DNA of 10,097 bases, from contig JAITTA010000148.1 in NCBI GenBank assembly GCA_031287395.1, positions 1 through 10,097 on the forward strand. Reading direction: 5' to 3'. Numbering within the stretch: the first letter of the stretch is position 1; each line of letters opens with the position of its first letter. Below are positions 1 to 4,658 of this stretch, piece by piece. Under the pieces are notes generated by a model, which was given only the letters and a program-made list of their open reading frames with translations, searched no databases and had not been told where the DNA came from. The stretch comes from Dysgonamonadaceae bacterium (lineage in GTDB: Bacteria > Bacteroidota > Bacteroidia > Bacteroidales > Azobacteroidaceae). The position numbers and the translations under genes were made by a program.

Positions 1-357
1 AACGAGACCTGGGCGACGTTCGGAATCCTCTCCGAAGGCGCCGGCGCCATCACGGCCACCCTGGAACACCCCTGCGGCACGCGGGAGGTCTCCCGGACCG
101 TCGAGGTGAAATACCCGACGGGAACCGGTAATGTCACTGCAAATGCCGTACAGGTATCCCCGAACCCGACTTCGGGAATCATCCGGGTAAGTAATACCCA
201 GGCGAACCAAACGGTCCGCATCACGGATGTCACCGGTTCGCTGAAGGGAACTTACAAAACCGGGGAAGGCACGACAACGATCGACCTGGCCGGCTATGCC
301 AAAGGCACGTATATGCTGCAATACAACGGCAAAACGTTCAAAGTCATCAGGAAATGA
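1..357 (+). CDS. C-terminal end of a T9SS-exported surface protein (type A sorting domain), 5' partial
   Basis: The reading frame is open from base 1 to the TGA at 355-357, giving 118 residues; the true start lies upstream of the window. A GTG at 106 opens a shorter frame, but the same frame continues unbroken to base 1, so it is not the start. Residues about 50-118 look like a type IX secretion system C-terminal sorting domain: it begins VQVSPNPTSG, has a central VRITDVTG, then an IDLAGYAKGTYML strand and ends in KTFKVIRK. In this family the domain carries cargo across the outer membrane through the Por/Spr machinery, is then removed, and the cargo is attached to the surface or released. Residues 1-38 look like the last strands of an Ig/PKD-like beta domain (inference). 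The gene is about 58% GC by hand count (about 68% in its first 120 bases), against about 37% in a sampled piece of recF. The catalytic or binding part is outside the window, so function is unknown. Confidence 0.85.
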   Translation, partial: NETWATFGILSEGAGAITATLEHPCGTREVSRTVEVKYPTGTGNVTANAVQVSPNPTSGIIRVSNTQANQTVRITDVTGSLKGTYKTGEGTTTIDLAGYAKGTYMLQYNGKTFKVIRK

Positions 358-392
358 TGTGCCGATGAATCGTTAGAACGAATCATTAGAAT

Positions 393-431
393 AAGGAAGG
401 GCTTACCGCATCGCGGCAAGCCCTTCCTTTT
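393..431. terminator. Strong intrinsic terminator, probably bidirectional
   Basis: A perfect 12-bp stem pairs 393-404 (AAGGAAGGGCTT) with 418-429 (AAGCCCTTCCTT). After one mismatch the stem continues with CCGC (406-409) against GCGG (413-416) around a three-base loop. Four T residues close the plus-strand side (428-431). The hairpin lies 36 bases past the stop of the T9SS gene and 47 bases beyond the end of the convergent DUF721 gene. The symmetric stem with A-rich flank could therefore stop both transcripts, but the T-run is better on the plus side. Confidence 0.85.
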
Positions 432-475
432 GATTATTTATTCCAACTATTTCGTTCAAAAAGGGCTCTGTTTTT

Positions 476-769
476 TCAGTTAAATACAATGTTGGTTATG
501 ACTTCTTTCCCGGCCTCTTCATTCAGTCTGGAAATAAGTTTTTCCCGGCACATCATTAATTCGTTTTTTAATATAGAGGAGGATAATTGCACATACAGTA
601 TTTTTCTATGTATGTATATATTGGTAGTATATCGTTCTGTTATTGATCCCAGGATTTTTCCCCAGGAATTAATAAGTCTTGTTTCTGCCAGTTTATCTGT
701 CAGGACGGAATTTTCTTCAAGAAAAAGGTTTATGGCCTCTTTGATGGTTTGTGTATTTGTCCTTTTCAT
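476..769 (-). CDS. DUF721 family protein (DciA-like), downstream of recF
   Basis: This 97-residue protein belongs to the DUF721 family, the group that includes the replicative helicase loader DciA of many bacteria. Whether the short Bacteroidota version loads DnaB is inference. Family features visible are the N-terminal MKRTNTQTIKEAINLFLEE, the core LINSWGKILGSITERYT, and the strand IYIHRKILYVQLSSS followed by LKNELMMCREKLISRLNEEAG and the VITNIVF ending. The frame could extend upstream to an ATG at 809-811, adding 14 residues (MRVPCDLLKTNDVH). I chose the ATG at 767-769 because Bacteroidales homologues known to me start with M-x-R-x-N-T-x-x-I and are about 96-98 residues long. It lies 81 bases after recF on the same strand with no TAnnTTTG element between, so co-transcription with recF is likely. 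Confidence 0.85.
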   Translation of the reverse strand: MKRTNTQTIKEAINLFLEENSVLTDKLAETRLINSWGKILGSITERYTTNIYIHRKILYVQLSSSILKNELMMCREKLISRLNEEAGKEVITNIVFN

Positions 770-850
770 GTGTACATCATTTGTTTTTAAAAGGTCGCAT
801 GGAACTCGCATCCTGTTTCTACTCTTCGGTGCATGTTTTGTGTGCTTGTT

Positions 851-1954
851 TCATACGGCATTCAGTTCTTTGAATTCCCCATTTTCCACATGAAAAAGCT
901 TGTAATCATGATCCATTTTCAAGAGGATTTTATCCAGGTACTTCCGGTTAGTATCGGTGATAAATATTTGTCCGAATTGAGGTTGCGAAACTAGCTTTAC
1001 AATTTGTTCTACCCTTGTTTCATCCAGTTTATCAAATACATCATCCAACAATAGGATAGGAATAGAGGTTCCGGTTTTGACTAAAAAATTGAACTGAGCA
1101 AGTTTCAGTGCAATCAGATAGGTTTTGTTTTGTCCCTGAGACCCTGTTTTACGTATCAGGTATTCTTCCAAAGTAAAATTAAAATCATCTTTGTGAATTC
1201 CTGAAGTTGTAAATCCGATCAAACGATCCCGGTTCCTTTTATCCTTTAACAATTGCCTTAGATTTTCATGGTCGAGTTGAGATTCGTATACCAATCCGAT
1301 CGATTCTCCTTCCTGACAGATGGCATGATGGAATTCCCGGAAAATAGGTAAAAACTCCCGGATGAATTTTTTTCTTTTCTGATGAATTTGTTGGCCGAAA
1401 TGATCCAGTTGTTCTTCCCATATTTCAAACAGGGCAGGATCGGACAAATGATCCTCTTTTAATAAAGAATTCCGTTGAGACAAGGCTTTATTGTATTTTA
1501 TCAGGGCATGCAGGTATTCTTTGTCGTATTGGGAGATGACAACATCGGTGAATTTTCTTCTTTCATCACTTCCTCCCTGTATTAAATCCGAATCTGCAGG
1601 ACAAATCATGACGAGAGGTAGTAATCCGATGTGTTCCGATAACCGTTCGTATTCTTTCTTATTCCGCTTGAAAATTTTACGTTGCTTTCGTTTGATCCCG
1701 CAATAAATATCTTCTTCAATGTCGTCGAACCGGTAATTTGCTTGCAAAACGGCAAAATCCTTGTCATGCATGATCAACTGAGAGTCGGGAAGGTTTGTGT
1801 GGTTTTTGCAGAACGATAAATAATACAAGGCGTCCAACAGATTTGTTTTCCCCATTCCATTATTCCCAAATAAACAATTCATTTTCGGGGAAAAGACCAA
1901 ATCCGTTTGTTCTATATTCTTGAAATTCAATATTGATATTCGTTCAATGATCAT
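851..1954 (-). CDS. recF: DNA replication and repair protein RecF
   Basis: RecF is an SMC-like ATPase that binds gapped DNA and, with RecO and RecR, helps load RecA for gap repair and restart of stalled forks. The 367-residue product shows the N-terminal strand IERISILNFKNI, Walker A GNNGMGKTN at about 30-38, LLDALYYLSFCKNHTN just after it, the TTSGIHKDDFNF segment, the ABC signature SQGQ at about 272-275, Walker B PILLLDDVFD at about 299-308, the D-loop KLD, and the late strand QIFITDTN. Length fits the family (about 360-370). The frame continues upstream to an ATG at 2003-2005, but that codon lies upstream of the -7 promoter element at 1995-2002, and the extra 17 residues are not RecF-like. 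The ATG at 1952-1954 is therefore the supported start. DUF721 follows on the same strand. Confidence 0.96.
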   Translation of the reverse strand: MIIERISILNFKNIEQTDLVFSPKMNCLFGNNGMGKTNLLDALYYLSFCKNHTNLPDSQLIMHDKDFAVLQANYRFDDIEEDIYCGIKRKQRKIFKRNKKEYERLSEHIGLLPLVMICPADSDLIQGGSDERRKFTDVVISQYDKEYLHALIKYNKALSQRNSLLKEDHLSDPALFEIWEEQLDHFGQQIHQKRKKFIREFLPIFREFHHAICQEGESIGLVYESQLDHENLRQLLKDKRNRDRLIGFTTSGIHKDDFNFTLEEYLIRKTGSQGQNKTYLIALKLAQFNFLVKTGTSIPILLLDDVFDKLDETRVEQIVKLVSQPQFGQIFITDTNRKYLDKILLKMDHDYKLFHVENGEFKELNAV

Positions 1955-1994
1955 TTTTTTATCGGAAAAAGTCTTTAAATATTGACTTTGAGTA

Positions 1995-2002
1995 CAAAAG
2001 TA
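1995..2002 (-). promoter_or_regulatory. Promoter -7 element for recF
   Basis: On the minus strand this reads TACTTTTG, a full match to the Bacteroidota -7 consensus TAnnTTTG. The start point would lie roughly 35 bases before the recF ATG. No good -33 TTTG is seen at the expected distance. The element lies inside the 17-codon upstream extension of the recF frame, which argues for the later recF start. The flanking GTAC-AAAA-GTAC (1992-2003) is symmetric and overlaps the element. Confidence 0.6.
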
Positions 2003-2056
2003 CAAGAATTTATTAAAAAAGATGCATTAAAATTTTATTTATTAGATGAAATGGAT

Positions 2057-2064
2057 TACTTTTG
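2057..2064 (+). promoter_or_regulatory. Promoter -7 element for the TPR gene and ribH
   Basis: TACTTTTG matches TAnnTTTG exactly and is the same octamer as the divergent recF element, 54 bases away. The transcript would start near 2070, leaving an untranslated leader of about 35-40 A/T-rich bases before the ATG at 2109. No convincing -33 TTTG is visible 19 bases upstream. Confidence 0.65.
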
Positions 2065-2108
2065 CACTCCATAAATTGGTTTAATAAAACAATATTTAAT
2101 AAATAGAA

Positions 2109-2795
2109 ATGGCAACAAAAGCTCCTAATACGACTACTGAACAGAATGTAGGTGAAATCTTTTCCAGATCGGAACAGTTTATCGAAAAATATCAAAAACA
2201 GATCATTATAGGGGTCAGTGCTGTTATCTTATTGGTAGTGGCTATTATCGGTATCCGGCATGCATACCTGATTCCGAAAGAACGTGAAGCTGAAAATGCG
2301 ATGTTCAAAGGAGAGGATTATTTTGCTCAGAATCAATATAAATTGGCCCTGGAAGGTGACAGTGTGAGTTATATAGGATTTGAAGCGATCATAGATCAAT
2401 ACGGTTTTACAAAGTCTGCAAACTTGGCAAAAGCGTATGCCGGAATTTGTTATTACAAACTCGGAAATCTGGATAATGCCTTGAAATATCTGAAGGATTT
2501 CGATGCAAATGACAGGATGATTTCTCCTGCAATCACCGGCCTTATTGGGGATTGTTACGTCAATCAGGGCAAAGTAGAACAAGGGATAGATTATTTCAAT
2601 AAAGCGGCTTCTAAAGCCGATAATGAATTACTCTCCCCGGTATTCCTTAAAAAAGCAGGCCTTGCTTACGAAAGTTTGAAAGATTATAAGAAAGCGATTG
2701 ATATTTATGCCCAGATCAAAGATAAATATCCGAATTCTTTGGAAGGTTCCAGCATTGATAAATACATCGACCGGGCTCAATCATTGATGAAATAA
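2109..2795 (+). CDS. Membrane-anchored tetratricopeptide repeat protein
   Basis: This 228-residue protein has a short N-terminal arm, a single hydrophobic segment at about 31-49 (QIIIGVSAVILLVVAIIGI) and a helical C-terminal part with TPR-type repeats. The clearest repeats are at about 106-130 (AKAYAGICYYKLGNLDNALKYL), 140-165 (AITGLIGDCYVNQGKVEQGI) and 179-208 (KKAGLAYESLKDYKKAIDIYAQI). The layout resembles YfgM/ancillary SecYEG translocon-type proteins, with one membrane anchor and a periplasmic TPR domain, but a specific role is not established. It probably acts as a periplasmic protein-binding scaffold (inference). The ATG is the first in frame after the -7 element. It is followed 15 bases later by ribH; this pairing is common in Bacteroidales and does not itself imply a riboflavin function. 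Confidence 0.88.
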   Translation: MATKAPNTTTEQNVGEIFSRSEQFIEKYQKQIIIGVSAVILLVVAIIGIRHAYLIPKEREAENAMFKGEDYFAQNQYKLALEGDSVSYIGFEAIIDQYGFTKSANLAKAYAGICYYKLGNLDNALKYLKDFDANDRMISPAITGLIGDCYVNQGKVEQGIDYFNKAASKADNELLSPVFLKKAGLAYESLKDYKKAIDIYAQIKDKYPNSLEGSSIDKYIDRAQSLMK

Positions 2796-2810
2796 GGATA
2801 TTTTACGCTT

Positions 2811-3302
2811 ATGGCTACTGCATATAAGAATTTATCGGAGTATGATTCTTCTCAAATTTCCGATGTGTCCCGAATGCGTTTTGGAATAGTGGTCTCCGAA
2901 TGGAACAAGGAGATTACAGAAAAACTCAAAGAGGGAGCTTACAATACTTTAATTAAACATGGAGCTAAGCCTGAGAATATCGTTGTCTGTTATGTTCCCG
3001 GAAGTTTTGAATTGGTTTACGGTGCAAAATTACTGGCCGATAGCGTCCAACCGGATGCCGTTATCGGACTCGGTTGTGTGATTCGTGGTGAAACTCCGCA
3101 TTTCGATTATGTTTGCTCGGGAGTTACTCAGGGATTTGCAGTATTGAATGCAAAAGGAACCATCCCTTTTATATTTGGATTATTGACGAACGATACTATG
3201 AAACAGTCCATTGATCGCGCAGGTGGAATCTATGGAAATAAAGGGGATGAAGCTGCGGTTACCGCAATAAAAATGGCTCAATTGTCTTGTAGTTTCAAAT
3301 AA
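2811..3302 (+). CDS. ribH: 6,7-dimethyl-8-ribityllumazine synthase
   Basis: This enzyme condenses 5-amino-6-ribitylamino-uracil with 3,4-dihydroxy-2-butanone 4-phosphate to give lumazine, the penultimate step of riboflavin synthesis in the cytoplasm. It usually assembles into pentamers or 60-mer capsids. The 163 residues fit the family (about 150-165). Visible motifs are SEWNKEIT at 29-36 (substrate-binding loop), VPGSFELVYGAKLL at 62-75, GCVIRGETPHFDYVC at 88-102 with the conserved His97, and DRAGG near the end with the phosphate-binding Arg136 followed by GNKGDEAA. The key residues all appear intact. A purine-rich AAGGA lies about 12 bases before the ATG. Only 15 bases separate it from the TPR gene, so it is read from the promoter at 2057, and there is no room for an FMN riboswitch directly upstream. 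The other rib genes are not in the window. Confidence 0.97.
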   Translation: MATAYKNLSEYDSSQISDVSRMRFGIVVSEWNKEITEKLKEGAYNTLIKHGAKPENIVVCYVPGSFELVYGAKLLADSVQPDAVIGLGCVIRGETPHFDYVCSGVTQGFAVLNAKGTIPFIFGLLTNDTMKQSIDRAGGIYGNKGDEAAVTAIKMAQLSCSFK

Positions 3303-3316
3303 ATTTACTACCTTTG
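3287..3316 (+). promoter_or_regulatory. Promoter for the tRNA-Tyr/tRNA-Gly unit
   Basis: The -7 element TACCTTTG (3309-3316) matches TAnnTTTG. A -33 TTG at 3287-3289 stands exactly 19 bases upstream, the spacing usual in Bacteroidota. The -33 part lies inside the last codons of ribH and the -7 part begins seven bases after its stop codon. Transcription would start about 10 bases before the mature tRNA-Tyr. This is the best two-part promoter match in the window. Confidence 0.75.
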
Positions 3317-3331
3317 CATCGCTTTTTAAGA

Positions 3332-3414
3332 GGGCAGTTACCAGAGTGGCCAAATGGGGCTGACTGTAACTCAGCTGACGTACGTCTTCGGTGGTTCGAA
3401 TCCATCACTGCCCA
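3332..3414 (+). tRNA. tRNA-Tyr (anticodon GTA)
   Basis: This is an 83-base class II tRNA with a long variable arm. The acceptor stem GGGCAGT (3332-3338) pairs with ACTGCCC (3407-3413), with discriminator A at 3414. The anticodon stem GCTGA (3359-3363) pairs with TCAGC (3371-3375) around loop CTGTAAC, placing anticodon GTA at 3366-3368, which reads UAY. The variable arm TGACGTACGTCTTC follows, then the T arm GGTGG-TTCGAAT-CCATC. The 3' CCA is not encoded (CAA follows). It is the first gene of a two-tRNA unit. Confidence 0.96.
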
Positions 3415-3492
3415 CAAATAATTTGCTGATTGGATGAGATCGTACTTTCATTAGCATAGGAGTACATTTCTTATTAGCACGTTTTGAAAGTT

Positions 3493-3565
3493 GCGGAAGT
3501 AGCTCAGTCGATAGAGCATTAGCCTTCCAAGCTGAGGGTCGCGGGTTTGAGTCCCGTCTTCCGCT
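3493..3565 (+). tRNA. tRNA-Gly (anticodon TCC)
   Basis: This is a 73-base class I tRNA. The acceptor stem GCGGAAG (3493-3499) pairs with CTTCCGC (3558-3564), and the discriminator is T at 3565, as expected for glycine. The D arm GCTC...GAGC is present. The anticodon stem TTAGC pairs with GCTGA around loop CTTCCAA, so TCC at 3526-3528 reads GGA/GGG. The T arm GCGGG-TTTGAGT-CCCGT is complete, with TTTGA in place of the usual TTCGA in the T loop. CCA is not encoded. It lies 78 bases after tRNA-Tyr with no clear promoter between, so the two are probably processed from one transcript. Confidence 0.95.
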
Positions 3566-3569
3566 CTCG

Positions 3570-3602
3570 GAAAAAAGGATGTCGTTTAGGCGTTCTTTTT
3601 TT
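3570..3602 (+). terminator. Intrinsic terminator of the tRNA unit
   Basis: A long A/T-armed hairpin pairs 3570-3583 with 3589-3602 around a five-base loop (3584-3588). The pairs are mostly A-T with G-C and G-T pairs near the loop, and the 3' arm is itself a seven-T run. It begins five bases after tRNA-Gly and ends 16 bases before the next gene's ATG. The stem is weak in G-C content, so termination may be incomplete and allow read-through into the downstream gene. Confidence 0.6.
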
Positions 3603-3618
3603 GTTTCATCCGGACTTG

Positions 3619-4377
3619 ATGCTTTATTTTATTTACGATAGAACATTTGAAGGACTCCTTTGTGCGGTATTCGATACTTTTTCCAGAAAGGAAATTCCTG
3701 ACAGGTTGGTTTCGGAAGCGACGAACATTCCGTTGTTTACCGATACTTATGTTGTCGTTACGGAACCCGGAAAAGCGGAAAGAGTATTGAAAGGGCTGTC
3801 TGGAAAGATTTCCCGCTCTGCAATTTATATGCTTCATGCCTCGTTCCTGTCTGAGTCGGAGGAAGTAGAAAATACAATTTTCAGGTATATTTACAAAGCC
3901 TTTAGAGCCGATAAAAGTATTGAATTGAACTTTGCAGACCCGGATATACTGGAATTATCGAAAGTATATCGGAAAGTAACCCGGGAAGCAGAAAGAATGC
4001 GCCAATTTGTACGTTTCCAGAAAACGGCCGACGGTGTCTTTTTTGCTTGTGTCGAACCTCGATACAATGTCATGCCGCTTACTTTGGATTTTTTCGAAGA
4101 TCGTTTTGCCGATCAACAATGGCTCATTTATGATGTGAAACGCCACAAAGGATGGTTTTATAATCTACAAACAACAGAAGAAGTCCGGATTGATAATCCC
4201 GGATTTGACGCTTCCTCCGGTAAGCTGAACCGGGATATCATGGACGATAACGAAATTGATTTCCAAGACCTTTGGAAGCAATATTTCAAGTCCATCAGTA
4301 TCAAGGAACGGGAGAATCTTAAACTCCAACGCCAGCACATGCCCGAAAGGTTCTGGAAGTTTCTGACGGAAAAATAA
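3619..4377 (+). CDS. DUF4130 / TIGR03915-type putative DNA metabolism protein
   Basis: This 252-residue protein resembles the SAM-partner DNA-metabolism family (DUF4130). Supporting motifs are the N-terminal FIYDRTFEGLLCAVFDTF at 4-21, the central CVEPRYNVMPL at 144-154 with DFFEDRFADQQWLIYD after it, a following HKGWFYN, and the C-terminal MPERFWKFLTEK. In many bacteria the family is encoded next to a radical-SAM protein (TIGR03916) or fused to a uracil-DNA-glycosylase-like domain, which suggests DNA repair or modification; the reaction is not known. Neither partner is in this window: tRNAs precede it and a susC-like gene follows. The frame can be extended to a GTG at 3547, but that start is inside tRNA-Gly and crosses its terminator. 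The ATG at 3619 is the start that gives the canonical N-terminus. No TAnnTTTG promoter was seen just upstream. Confidence 0.85.
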   Translation: MLYFIYDRTFEGLLCAVFDTFSRKEIPDRLVSEATNIPLFTDTYVVVTEPGKAERVLKGLSGKISRSAIYMLHASFLSESEEVENTIFRYIYKAFRADKSIELNFADPDILELSKVYRKVTREAERMRQFVRFQKTADGVFFACVEPRYNVMPLTLDFFEDRFADQQWLIYDVKRHKGWFYNLQTTEEVRIDNPGFDASSGKLNRDIMDDNEIDFQDLWKQYFKSISIKERENLKLQRQHMPERFWKFLTEK

Positions 4378-4473
4378 TTTTGAAATTAATGTCATGATTG
4401 AGGTCGTTTTGACTTTCTTCTCAATGACCTGTTAAGACTGAAACACGTCAGAACGATTTCATAACATGAGTTG

Positions 4474-4519
4474 TATGTTGTAAAACATATATGTATAAAA
4501 TTATACCTTATTTGTACAA
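4474..4519. repeat. Cluster of short dyads upstream of the susC promoter
   Basis: Four adjoining symmetric elements lie within 46 bases: TATGTT-GTAA-AACATA (4474-4489), the perfect palindrome ACATATATGT (4485-4494), GTATAA-AA-TTATAC (4493-4506) and TTGTACAA (4512-4519). They end about 40 bases before the -7 element at 4560, a fitting place for activator binding. The region is very A/T-rich, where such symmetry arises easily by chance, so a regulatory role is only possible. Confidence 0.3.
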
Positions 4520-4559
4520 TTTTGGAACTATTTCTTTAACTAAATCCTTTCTTTTGTGT

Positions 4560-4567
4560 TAATTTTG
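4560..4567 (+). promoter_or_regulatory. Promoter -7 element for the susC-like operon
   Basis: TAATTTTG fits TAnnTTTG and is the only full match in the 281-base gap between the DUF4130 gene and the transporter gene. No TTTG is present 19 bases upstream, which would suit a promoter needing an activator or alternative sigma factor (inference). The untranslated leader would be about 85 bases, very A/T-rich, with no obvious Shine-Dalgarno sequence before the ATG at 4659. Confidence 0.5.
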
Positions 4568-4658
4568 TCAAATTTTAACATTTAGTTGTATTCCCTTAAT
4601 ATTTATGTATAATACTATATTGTAATTTTTTGAAAAAAATCATTAAAATTAACAAACG

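Noticed and set aside
489..893. Plus-strand open frame of 134 codons
   Set aside because: It lies opposite DUF721 and the end of recF, both of which have clear family motifs, and its own translation is hydrophobic and low in recognisable structure.
1955..2005. N-terminal extension of recF by 17 codons
   Set aside because: The start would be upstream of the -7 promoter element at 1995-2002, and the added residues do not look like RecF, whose N-terminus begins just before IERISILNF.
2229..2582. Minus-strand open frame of 117 codons opposite the TPR gene
   Set aside because: It lies fully within a well-supported gene on the other strand and shows no family features.
2796..2810. FMN riboswitch before ribH
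   Set aside because: The gap to the TPR gene is only 15 bases and no RFN-like structure can fit; ribH is read within the TPR operon.
3547..3618. Extended start (GTG at 3547) for the DUF4130 gene
   Set aside because: It begins inside tRNA-Gly and reads through the terminator hairpin; the ATG at 3619 gives the family N-terminus.
4391..4428. Hairpin GTC-ATTGAG / CTCAATGAC after the DUF4130 gene as a terminator
   Set aside because: The stem has a three-base bulge, a long loop and no T-run after it.
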